The notes under the pieces: model-generated | The model's input: the letters and a program-made list of their open reading frames with translations, nothing else | Database searches by the model: none | What the model was told of the DNA's origin: nothing | Part shown: positions 9,168-17,268 of the stretch, one piece after another | How the letters are laid out: every line of letters begins with the position of its first letter | Position numbering within the stretch: the stretch's first letter is position 1 | Assembly: GCA_025059375.1 (NCBI GenBank) | Contig: JANXDO010000004.1 | Location: forward strand, 1 to 64,000 | Reading direction: 5' to 3' | DNA from: Candidatus Nezhaarchaeota archaeon | Lineage (GTDB): Archaea > Thermoproteota > Methanomethylicia > Nezhaarchaeales > WYZ-LMO8 | DNA: 64,000 bases | Program-made: the position numbers and the translations under genes

Positions 9168-9779
9168 GTGAGCGAGCTATCTGATGAAGAAGGGGCCTTC
9201 TTAGTTAAGCTTGCTAGGGAGGCTGTAAGTGAGTATCTAGCGAGAAGGCTCGTGATATCACCACCAAGCAGTGCACCCCCAAAGCTACGTGAGAAACGAG
9301 GTGTCTTCGTGACTATTGAAAGCTACCCCTCACGTGAGCTAAGAGGTTGCATAGGCTTCCCGGAGCCTGTCCTCCCTCTATTAGAAGCGACAATAAGAGC
9401 TGCTTTAAGCTCAGCCTTCGAAGATCCACGCTTCCCACCACTACGCAAGTCAGAGCTGGACCACGTAGTCTTTGAAGTGAGTGTGTTAACACCTCCACAA
9501 CTAATTAGAGTGACAAACCCAACCCAATACTCGCAACAAATAAAGGTCGGTGTTGATGGCTTAATAGTTGAAAGAGGTATCTTTAAGGGTCTACTACTAC
9601 CACAAGTAGCTGTAGAGTATGGCTGGAATGAGGAGGAGTTTTTAAGTCAATGTTGCATTAAAGCAATGCTACCACCTGATGCGTGGTTAAATCGTGACAC
9701 GAAGGTCTACAAGTTTCAAGCAGAGATATTCGAAGAAGAGAGACCAAGAGGATCAATAAGGAGAAAGAAATTAAGTTAA
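9168..9779 (+). CDS. AMMECR1 family protein
   Basis: The protein has 203 residues, starting at GTG 9168, 2 nt after the stop of the Mut7-C gene. The signature is ELRGCIGFPEPVLPLLEA (about residues 57-74) followed by AFEDPRFPPL, the conserved core of AMMECR1 proteins, which also contains the invariant RGCIG. The fold is known from structures, and conserved Cys and basic residues line a cleft, but no enzymatic activity is established. It is probably cytosolic and cotranscribed with pyrC and the Mut7-C RNase. It ends convergently with the GPN GTPase with a 9-nt overlap. Confidence 0.93.
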   Translation: MSELSDEEGAFLVKLAREAVSEYLARRLVISPPSSAPPKLREKRGVFVTIESYPSRELRGCIGFPEPVLPLLEATIRAALSSAFEDPRFPPLRKSELDHVVFEVSVLTPPQLIRVTNPTQYSQQIKVGVDGLIVERGIFKGLLLPQVAVEYGWNEEEFLSQCCIKAMLPPDAWLNRDTKVYKFQAEIFEEERPRGSIRRKKLS

Positions 9780-10508
9780 ATCACCGCAAACACAGAAGGA
9801 TTCTAGGATAAGATCGTACAATCTATCTAGACCTCTTTTCTTTAAGGCTGAGATCGTAACGAGTCTTGAAGGTTTCTCGTATTTAAGTATGGTGTCTACG
9901 AGATCAATAGCTAAGTCGGTAAGGACATCATACTTCAAGCGAAGCTCATCCTTTATCCTCCTATAACTCGACATTAATCTTGACACATCAACTACATCCT
10001 CCTTATTAATGACGGTTACTGCAGGTATATCCAACCTAAGCTCTACTATGAGAGATAGAAGCTTAATGACTAAATACTCAGATGTACTCATAATTGTCTC
10101 AGCATCGACTATATGAACAGCTACAGCTCTACTTACGCACTTAACCCTACTTGCTAATAGGGGGCCAAGACCTCTAAACACAAAGAGCTCCATTTGACCC
10201 GGGGTATCGATTAACACGTAATCTGCCTTTCGTGACATTAACCCTTTCACTATGTCATCGACCCTCTCCTCCATAATCCTTGCAGCCATAATCATGGCTC
10301 CATTAGGTCCAAGTCCCAACTTCCTCATAAGATCACTTATGGTCACTATGCTCCTGACGTCAAACGAAGCATTATAAGGTAAGATCTCTAAACCAGGGTC
10401 TAAGTTAATGTATGAGACACTAAACCCTCTATCCTCTAACCATTCACCAAACGACTTAACTAAGGTTGTTTTCCCACAGCCAGCAGTCCCCACGAACATC
10501 AAGATCAT
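9771..10508 (-). CDS. GPN-loop GTPase
   Basis: The protein has 245 residues. It has Walker A GTAGCGKTT (about residues 7-15), the LDPG switch strand (about residues 37-40), the defining GPNGA loop (about residues 67-71), DTPGQ (G3) and NKED (G4). GPN GTPases are homodimers in archaea; eukaryotic relatives guide RNA polymerase II assembly and nuclear import. The archaeal role is not settled. A second GPN GTPase is at 57336-58133, so the organism has at least two paralogues. It is transcribed away from the pilus operon across a 72-nt gap. Confidence 0.93.
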   Translation of the reverse strand: MILMFVGTAGCGKTTLVKSFGEWLEDRGFSVSYINLDPGLEILPYNASFDVRSIVTISDLMRKLGLGPNGAMIMAARIMEERVDDIVKGLMSRKADYVLIDTPGQMELFVFRGLGPLLASRVKCVSRAVAVHIVDAETIMSTSEYLVIKLLSLIVELRLDIPAVTVINKEDVVDVSRLMSSYRRIKDELRLKYDVLTDLAIDLVDTILKYEKPSRLVTISALKKRGLDRLYDLILESFCVCGDLT

Positions 10509-10580
10509 AGCCTGTTCTCACTTCATTATATGACATAGGGGTTTAAAAGCTCAATGTATTAGGAGATTGACGGTGATACA

Positions 10581-11030
10581 TTGAACAGGAGAAGAGTTAG
10601 AGGGGTCTCAACATTAATAGCCACTCTAATGCTCATAGGTATAGTTGTTGCAATGGGCTCCTTCGTCTACTGGTATGCAGTAGCCTACGCCAAATCGGCA
10701 TCAAAGATAGCAGCAATAGCTATAGTTGAAGCTAAGGTGAGCAAGGTGGGCAATAACACAAACGTCCTCGTGACCATAAGAAACCAAGGAACTATCAGCG
10801 TTGAACTGAAGGACGTCATGATTTATGATGACTCTGGTCAACCCAGAGACCTATTAGATTTACCTGGAACAATCTTATCACCCAACGTTAAGACATTAAA
10901 GCCTGGCGACTCAATAACAGCAGTCTATATTGGTGGAGCTCTCTCCTTAACTCCGGGGAAATCATACACCATAGTTGTCGTGACCGACCAGGGCGCTCAA
11001 CAAATATCTACTGAGTGCATGTATGCTTAA
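10581..11030 (+). CDS. Type IV pilin-like protein (class III signal peptide)
   Basis: The protein has 149 residues. The N-terminus MNRRRVRG followed by VSTLIATLMLIGIVVAMG is a class III signal: basic leader, Gly before the cut, then a hydrophobic helix used for filament assembly. It should be cut by the archaeal prepilin peptidase PibD/FlaK after RG. The rest (about residues 45-149) is beta-rich, as in archaellin-like pilins. The start is TTG 10581: GGTGAT lies at 10572-10577 with 3 nt spacing, and no ATG or GTG start fits. First gene of a five-gene pilus operon. Confidence 0.88.
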   Translation: MNRRRVRGVSTLIATLMLIGIVVAMGSFVYWYAVAYAKSASKIAAIAIVEAKVSKVGNNTNVLVTIRNQGTISVELKDVMIYDDSGQPRDLLDLPGTILSPNVKTLKPGDSITAVYIGGALSLTPGKSYTIVVVTDQGAQQISTECMYA

Positions 11031-11044
11031 AGCGAGGCTAAATC

Positions 11045-11491
11045 ATGACCAAAACGACTACTCTTTTTTTAATTACTTCGAATAGGATCAAAAATAAAGG
11101 AGTTTCTGAATTAATAGCGGCAATAACCCTCTTCACCATAACATTAACGATATCGTGTATATCAATAGCTTTCATAGCTCAAAGAACTTCAATGGCATCT
11201 AAGAGCATAGCCTCAGACGTGGAGCGAGCAATTCTAAAAACAATGTCGCCTATTAAGCTAATAGATATTGTGCATCAAGGTTCTAATGAGAGTTTAATCT
11301 TGCTTTACAATCCATCAGACATCGAGATAGTAATCGACGTCATAATAATCGGAAACTCAAGTCATCGTGTAAATAAGGTATTGAAGCCGATGCAGATAGC
11401 TCAAATCACTATTAGCGGACTCAACTCAACTTCTCGAGATAGAATTTACGTGTTAACGTTGGAGGGGGTCTTAATAGATGTCAAGGAGTAG
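11045..11491 (+). CDS. Second type IV pilin-like protein
   Basis: The protein has 148 residues. After a long basic leader (about 19 residues) comes KNKG then VSELIAAITLFTITLTI, a class III signal with Glu in the early mature helix, as in many archaeal pilins. The beta-rich C-terminal part (about residues 75-148) resembles FlaF/FlaG-like or minor pilin domains, with short immunoglobulin-like strands. It follows the first pilin after 14 nt and overlaps the third pilus gene by 14 nt, so translation is coupled. It may be a minor pilin. Confidence 0.82.
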   Translation: MTKTTTLFLITSNRIKNKGVSELIAAITLFTITLTISCISIAFIAQRTSMASKSIASDVERAILKTMSPIKLIDIVHQGSNESLILLYNPSDIEIVIDVIIIGNSSHRVNKVLKPMQIAQITISGLNSTSRDRIYVLTLEGVLIDVKE

Positions 11492-13142
11492 AGCTATAAG
11501 TTCTATGATCGGCATCATGGTAATGGCCATCATGCTATCCTCCTCTTTGGCTCTGTTCTCATTCCTCTCCCTTTCATTTGTAGACTATGCTACAGCCCTC
11601 TACTATAAGCTTGAAGTAGCAAGCGACATAGAGGCCGAAGAAAAGCTCTCAATCATGGCTTCAAACAATGCTACGCACGTAACATTAACCTTAACAAATA
11701 GGGCGCCGAGAGACGTGGACATAACATATATATGTCTTAAGCACAATGAAAGCCTTCACCTAAAACAAGCTAAGATCAAGATACCGCCCTTCTCAACAAC
11801 CAGCATAACCTTGGCCTTACCAGCAGGCTATTCTAACCCACTAGAGGTCCTACTTATAGCTAAGAGAGGATCTACGCACAAGATTTCAATTACGTCACAA
11901 TCCTCTATAAATGTGGATCGTGTCAAGATACCCTACGATGACATGTGCTTGATAAACGATGTGGATGTAGTAGATCACAGAAAAGGCTTAGTAATCGCGT
12001 CATACAAGAACGGCGGCGTGTTGATGATAGATGTGGGCTCATCGACAATATTATGGTCAAAAGAATTCCTCCAAGCTACAACAGATAATGTGTTTCATAA
12101 TGAAGCCTTAAATGCTACCATAGCATCAATCAGCACTGTTAAGCCAAATGAGGCTAAGACTCTCAGCATACTAGCTCTTAGAGGAGGGCACCTACTATCG
12201 CTAATAAACTTCTATGACCAAAAACTTCTCCAGGTCACAGGGTCTCCCACGGTTAGAGAGACTATATATCAAGTAGCTATACCATGCAGAGGTCAGCCCT
12301 TCATAATCGTACCTCAAAGCTTCTTCTCAGCTAACTACAGTTCAAGCGCAGGTGGCTACTGGCTTTATAATTCAAGAGTCCACATTAACCTGGTGGACCT
12401 TAAGTCGCCCACAATCACAAAGCTTACAGTTCAAAGTGTCTTAATACTAGATCTATACACGGCGATAACACCTGCACGGTATGCAACAAACCCCGATATC
12501 CTCCCCAAGCTGAAGGTTGTTGGATACGTTCACTTAAATGAGAGCTTTGGCATCATGCTAGTAGAACAGGCATTTTATGCAGGTGGCGACATAATATATG
12601 AGAGCACACGCTGCAACTCCATTAAGGTTGGAGATGGCATCATCATACCTCCAACCCTTCACGCCATAGATAAAGGCTCTCTATCATGGTATCGCTCTCT
12701 CTACCCCTGCGACACGACATCACCCAGCTTCCTGGCATGCATAAAGGGCAAGGTAATTGCAACTACAGGGCCTTACCTCTATGTACTGGATGTAAGCGGC
12801 AACATACTTGAAGTTATCAATTTTAGCCCCGAGAAAATAGTCTTCTTAAAGTGTGATGAGCAGTACGGCAAGTTGATAGTCCAATTTACAAACCATAGCC
12901 TAGCAGTGCTGAATAGTAACTTAGTGTTGGAGAAGCTCTTAGCTCTAAGCGATAGAGTGGTTGAAGCTCTTCTCTTGAACCCCTCACGAATCATAGTTCT
13001 CAGTGAAACCCGCATCTATGACCCTGAGAATCCATCGTCATTCGCTATAGACCTTCCTTCAAAACCTTACAAGGCCGTCAGGATAGGAACATCAGGCATT
13101 CTTGTAGCAACGGATCACGGCCTACTTCACTTAAAGACTTAG
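11478..13142 (+). CDS. Pilin-like protein with a propeller-like C-terminal domain
   Basis: The protein has 554 residues. The N-terminus MSRSRA followed by ISSMIGIMVMAIMLSSS is a class III-like signal and assembly helix. About residues 60-145 form a beta domain like the other two pilins. From about residue 155 the chain changes to repeated blades of the PQQ/WD type, for example GLVIASYKNGGVLMIDVGSS, KVIATTGPYLYVLDVSGN and GILVATDHGLLHLKT. I infer a filament-linked propeller, perhaps a tip adhesin or ligand-binding minor pilin. The gene overlaps pilin 2 and ends 11 nt before the ATPase start. No named family recognised for the fusion. Confidence 0.8.
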   Translation: MSRSRAISSMIGIMVMAIMLSSSLALFSFLSLSFVDYATALYYKLEVASDIEAEEKLSIMASNNATHVTLTLTNRAPRDVDITYICLKHNESLHLKQAKIKIPPFSTTSITLALPAGYSNPLEVLLIAKRGSTHKISITSQSSINVDRVKIPYDDMCLINDVDVVDHRKGLVIASYKNGGVLMIDVGSSTILWSKEFLQATTDNVFHNEALNATIASISTVKPNEAKTLSILALRGGHLLSLINFYDQKLLQVTGSPTVRETIYQVAIPCRGQPFIIVPQSFFSANYSSSAGGYWLYNSRVHINLVDLKSPTITKLTVQSVLILDLYTAITPARYATNPDILPKLKVVGYVHLNESFGIMLVEQAFYAGGDIIYESTRCNSIKVGDGIIIPPTLHAIDKGSLSWYRSLYPCDTTSPSFLACIKGKVIATTGPYLYVLDVSGNILEVINFSPEKIVFLKCDEQYGKLIVQFTNHSLAVLNSNLVLEKLLALSDRVVEALLLNPSRIIVLSETRIYDPENPSSFAIDLPSKPYKAVRIGTSGILVATDHGLLHLKT

Positions 13143-13153
13143 TGGTGATTTCT

Positions 13154-14686
13154 ATGGAGACTGCATCCATAGGTTATACTGAACCGTTGAGCTTGCCTCA
13201 AGGCATTAAGAACACGAAAATGGACAAAGAGTTTCGACAATTAGATAAGTACTACGTAGCTGAAGGCCTAGTCGAGGTGATCATAGGCGAACATCGCGGC
13301 TTGGGCTATTACATAGTTAGGGAACCTGAGCTCACCCCCGACGAACTAAAGATCTATAGAGGTCTACTAGAGGAGCTACGATATAGAGCAAAGCCTGACT
13401 ATCAAATACTCACGGACCCTCTAAGCTATCTTGAAAGAGCATTGAAGAGCGCTATAGGTGAACTAGGAGTAGCAAGCAAGATCTATAGTTCAAAAAACAA
13501 GCTATTCTACTACTTAAAAAGGGACATTCTAGGCTTCGGTCCTCTAGAACCATTAATAAGTGACACCGAGATAGAGGATATATCAATTGAAGGTGTTAAA
13601 AGGCCGGTCAGGGTCTTTCACAGACGTTACAGCTTCTACGACTGGCTATATACAAACGTTGTATTTGAGGATGAAAACGAGCTCAACAATTACTTAATAA
13701 AGTTAGCTCATATGGGCGGCAAGCACGTTAGCGTAGCTCACCCAATAGCTGACGTAGTATTGCCTGGTGGTCATAGAGCAACACTAACCTTTTCAAGGGA
13801 GGTCACACCTCGAGGCCCATCACTAACCATTAGGAAGTTTAGAGAAAAACCCTTGACGATATGCCACCTAATAAAGCAGGGAACAATATCCTCATTAATG
13901 GCAGCATACTGGTGGATTCTGCTTGAAAACAAGGCTTTCATAATGATAATAGGGCCCATGGCAAGTGGAAAGACCACTCTCCTTAACAGCTTATCAATGC
14001 TCTTGAAGCCTAATTGGAAGGTCGTAAGTATAGAAGATGTTGCTGAGCTAAACCTACCTCATGCGGGATGGAAACCTCTCGTAGCACGTCATACCTACTT
14101 AGTAGGTGAAAACATAACCGAGATAAAGCTCTTTGATTTAGTGAAGCTTTCCTTCAGGGAGAGGGCCGACTTCATAATTGTTGGGGAGATTAGGGGTGAA
14201 GAAGCTTATGCACTATTTCAGGCAGCAGCTAGTGGTCATGGATGTGCTTGCACCTTTCACGGTTCAAACTTTGAGTCTATGGTTAATAGGCTAACGTCAC
14301 CACCATTAAACGTTGGCCTTGGATACATAGAGCTAATATCGAACGTCATAGTCATAAAGCGAATATCGAAGTCATTCAAGCAGTCTATAAGAAGAGTCAC
14401 AGAAGTCGATGAGGTAGTAAGCTCAAGCAATTACATTAAGATATTCACGTGGGACCATGTTGAAGATAGTTTTCATCCAAGCGATCCCTACGAGCTTATC
14501 GAGAAGAGCGTGGAGCTCAAGCGCATAGCTGAAGCAGTAGGGTTAGATGAAGACACTATGCTAGCAGAGATAATTGAAAGAAAAACCTTCATAGAAAGCC
14601 TTGTCAAAAATAACATCCTCAACTTTGAGGAAGTAACCGAGTGCCTAAGAAGATTCTACTATAGGAGGCATCTTGATGGTGAGTAA
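13154..14686 (+). CDS. Type IV pilus assembly ATPase (GspE/TadA/FlaI family)
   Basis: ATG 13154 is preferred over the GTG at 13142, because GGTGAT at 13144-13149 sits 4 nt upstream; this gives 510 residues. The N-terminal domain has FGPLEPLISD-x-EIEDISIEG, typical of secretion ATPases. The catalytic domain has Walker A GPMASGKTTLL (about residue 273), an Asp box VVSIEDVAEL, Walker B FIIVGEIRGEEA and a His box GHGCACTFH. The hexameric enzyme drives pilin insertion at the cytoplasmic face. It overlaps the downstream platform gene by 11 nt. Confidence 0.93.
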   Translation: METASIGYTEPLSLPQGIKNTKMDKEFRQLDKYYVAEGLVEVIIGEHRGLGYYIVREPELTPDELKIYRGLLEELRYRAKPDYQILTDPLSYLERALKSAIGELGVASKIYSSKNKLFYYLKRDILGFGPLEPLISDTEIEDISIEGVKRPVRVFHRRYSFYDWLYTNVVFEDENELNNYLIKLAHMGGKHVSVAHPIADVVLPGGHRATLTFSREVTPRGPSLTIRKFREKPLTICHLIKQGTISSLMAAYWWILLENKAFIMIIGPMASGKTTLLNSLSMLLKPNWKVVSIEDVAELNLPHAGWKPLVARHTYLVGENITEIKLFDLVKLSFRERADFIIVGEIRGEEAYALFQAAASGHGCACTFHGSNFESMVNRLTSPPLNVGLGYIELISNVIVIKRISKSFKQSIRRVTEVDEVVSSSNYIKIFTWDHVEDSFHPSDPYELIEKSVELKRIAEAVGLDEDTMLAEIIERKTFIESLVKNNILNFEEVTECLRRFYYRRHLDGE

Positions 14687-16496
14687 GGCTACTAAGTTGT
14701 TTCTAACATCTTCAATTATAACCTTAATGATGACGCTAGTAAGCCCGGCAATAGCCTTACTAATATCTCCAATAGTTCTTGCAATTGGGGCTTTAATAAT
14801 CATTAAGAAGATGAAAGTGTACAAGAAGAGGAAGTCATGCGGTAGTCCTAAGCTAAAGCCATTCAACATAGTCATAATTCTTCCCAAACAGCCGCCAGGA
14901 TTAAGGAGATCCTTCTTGAGAGGGCGAGATAAGATCTCCAAGAGTGGGTACCATCCTCCACATCGACAACTCAGAAAGATAGCAAGCTTTTATATCACCT
15001 CACCGCTCCTCATACTCTTAATAATAACCTTCGTGTTAACTAACGACTCAAAATTACTTTTACTTATCGCCTCCTTAACCCTTGTCTCTATAGCACCTTT
15101 AGCTCATCGAAGAATAGTAGAAGCCATGAGGAGACAAAACATTGAAGACGAGCTTCCATTCTTTAGCCTCCTAGCCTCATCGCTATCCCACGCAGGCATA
15201 TCGCTGGCAAGGGCCTTCGACATAATTGTAGGGTCGAAGATACTACCAGCCATAAGCCGAGAAGCTCTCCTCATAAGGAAAGAAGCTCTATTTGTTGGTG
15301 GAGATATGCTGTCAGCCATGGTCTCATATGCCCAAAGACACCCATCAAAAGACTTCTCTCAATTGATTCTAGGCTATGCTAGTATCTTAAGGAGTGGGGG
15401 TGACGTTGTAAAGTATCTTGAAGAGAGGACAAAGGACCTCTTCTCGACACTTAAGGATAGATGGAGTAACTTCGTTAGCCATGTTAGCATAATAGGCGAA
15501 GCGACCTTAACCCTTTTCCTTCTCGCTCCACTGGTCCTCACATTAACCACTACGGTATTTGCATCAGAGATCGATGAGGCAATGTACCAGCTTCTGTTAT
15601 TTGGTATCACCCCACACTTAGCCCTCGCCATACTACTATTGGTTCATGTAGTACGCCCTCAAGATAGTCTTGAATACAAGCCAAGTATAAAGGTAATGGC
15701 GCTATCAGCCTCATCCTTCACTGCAACCCTATGTTCCGGCCTCTTAACCGGCATTTCTACACACAACTTAGTTGTTATAAGCACGCTATCAATAGCTCTT
15801 CCACTACTAATAAGCTATGAAATTGAGAGGGTTAAAAATCATGGAGCAGAGAAAGAGTTAACGAGATTCTTAAGATACCTAGGTGAAAACAAGAAGCTAG
15901 GCATACCACTGCTCGTAGCGCTCGAGAGGACATCGATAGAGTACTACGATAGAGCATCCTCAATTATAAAAGGCATCCTAAGCAAAATGAAGTTAGGCCT
16001 CTCACCATATCAATCCGTCCTTGCTATGAAGATAAAGTCCCGGATCTACAAAGTAGTCTTTTTCGTCATAGACAATCTGATAGCTAGTGGTGGGGGCTCG
16101 CCAATGACATTTGAAGTCATGGCATCATTCGTAGATGAATATCACAAACACGTTTTAAAAGCAAAGAGGAACCTTCATGTATACTCGATCATTGGCTACA
16201 TTACTCCCTTAATATTGGCAGTATGCCTTTCATTGACCTTATCATTCACTGCGATAAGTGAGAAGGAGCTTCTTAATTCAATCACATATGGAGGGACAGT
16301 ACCAAGTCTTAGTGTAACACCCCCTACTATGAGCATAGATCGTGTGATGTTCTACAGCAAGTTAATGATAGTGATATCATCCATAGTAATTGGGATAATA
16401 CTCGGCAAAGCTGTTGACGGCTCAATATTTAGCACAAGACATCTCATAGTCTGCAGCATAATCGCGTTAGCATCCTTAAATTGGCTATTGAGTTAA
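14676..16496 (+). CDS. Type IV pilus membrane platform protein (TadC/FlaJ family)
   Basis: ATG 14676 is chosen: GGAGG at 14664-14668 lies 7 nt upstream. The 606 residues hold two T2SSF-like modules. The first has ELPFFSLLASSLSHAGISLARAFD (about residue 160) and the second GIPLLVALERTSI (about 410), each followed by a long amphipathic part and a pair of membrane helices; further helices lie near the N-terminus and at the very end. This is the polytopic partner on which the assembly ATPase acts. It closes the pilus operon. No prepilin peptidase or archaellum-specific genes are in the window. Confidence 0.92.
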   Translation: MVSKATKLFLTSSIITLMMTLVSPAIALLISPIVLAIGALIIIKKMKVYKKRKSCGSPKLKPFNIVIILPKQPPGLRRSFLRGRDKISKSGYHPPHRQLRKIASFYITSPLLILLIITFVLTNDSKLLLLIASLTLVSIAPLAHRRIVEAMRRQNIEDELPFFSLLASSLSHAGISLARAFDIIVGSKILPAISREALLIRKEALFVGGDMLSAMVSYAQRHPSKDFSQLILGYASILRSGGDVVKYLEERTKDLFSTLKDRWSNFVSHVSIIGEATLTLFLLAPLVLTLTTTVFASEIDEAMYQLLLFGITPHLALAILLLVHVVRPQDSLEYKPSIKVMALSASSFTATLCSGLLTGISTHNLVVISTLSIALPLLISYEIERVKNHGAEKELTRFLRYLGENKKLGIPLLVALERTSIEYYDRASSIIKGILSKMKLGLSPYQSVLAMKIKSRIYKVVFFVIDNLIASGGGSPMTFEVMASFVDEYHKHVLKAKRNLHVYSIIGYITPLILAVCLSLTLSFTAISEKELLNSITYGGTVPSLSVTPPTMSIDRVMFYSKLMIVISSIVIGIILGKAVDGSIFSTRHLIVCSIIALASLNWLLS

Positions 16497-16629
16497 AGCA
16501 ACTTAAGCCTCAGAATTCAATGACAACATAACATCACTCTTACTAAACTTGCTATGTATCCATGCTCGATAGAACAGTGGTCAAAGTTAAACTTTGTTAA
16601 ACAGTAGGCAGCTTAACCTTTCATATCAT

Positions 16630-17215
16630 TTAAGAGAACAAGAGCATAGATCTCTCACCAATCGCTACATGAGCTCCTGCAAGCTCTATCAGTTACCGTG
16701 AGTGCCTCTCATTAACTATGACCACAACGCCCTCAATCATCACATTAGCGATCATCAACTAAGTCGAGATGGTGAGGGGCTCAAATGAACTTTAAACCTA
16801 TTGAAGATCGCAATCAATCCAACCATCGCATAAACGATTACCATCTTTACATTTAAGAAGCTGTTTGAAGTCCCATTTATTAAGCCAACAATTACTATCA
16901 ATATCGACCTAAACCATGAAGGTAACTTTCAATGTAATCTTAATGCTACTATTGCCAAAAGTATGCTTCTTCTTGAGCTAAGGCAGTTAGCACTAAGATG
17001 GCGATGTCTACTGCAGGTATTCGCCACAAAACTTAGTAGCTTACCTTAGTTTTACCTCCATCACCATATACCTTAGCCCACCATGACCAAATAAATCTCT
17101 CTAGGGTGTAGTAATTAAACGAGATGTTGACTGCTCTATTGATCCTTACAGTCCTTCCTAGCACCGACTTATTAGAAGTGAAACTGGAAGTGCCATCTCC
17201 TTGTTAACGAACAAT
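16630..17215 (-). pseudogene. Decayed membrane protein gene (multiple stops and frameshifts)
   Basis: This 770-nt gap (16497-17268) has no intact gene, but its minus strand reads as consecutive protein-like pieces broken by stops and frame changes. From right to left: a piece with FVNKEMALPVSLLI (about 17215-17160); a piece with NISFNYYTLERFIWSWWAKV ending at a stop at 17033-17035; in the same frame beyond that stop, PAVDIAILVLTALAQEE ending at 16949; then, in another frame, FRSILIVIVGLINGT and MVIVYAMVGLIAIF ending at 16755; then VMIEGVVVIVNERHS ending at 16693 and IELAGAHVAIGERSMLL ending at 16630. Together they suggest a former polytopic membrane protein. Family not identified; 16497-16629 shows nothing. 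Confidence 0.45.
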
Positions 17216-17268
17216 TGATAACCCTAAACTTATAGAGAATATTGGATGCGATTAGAGGTTGAGGTTGC

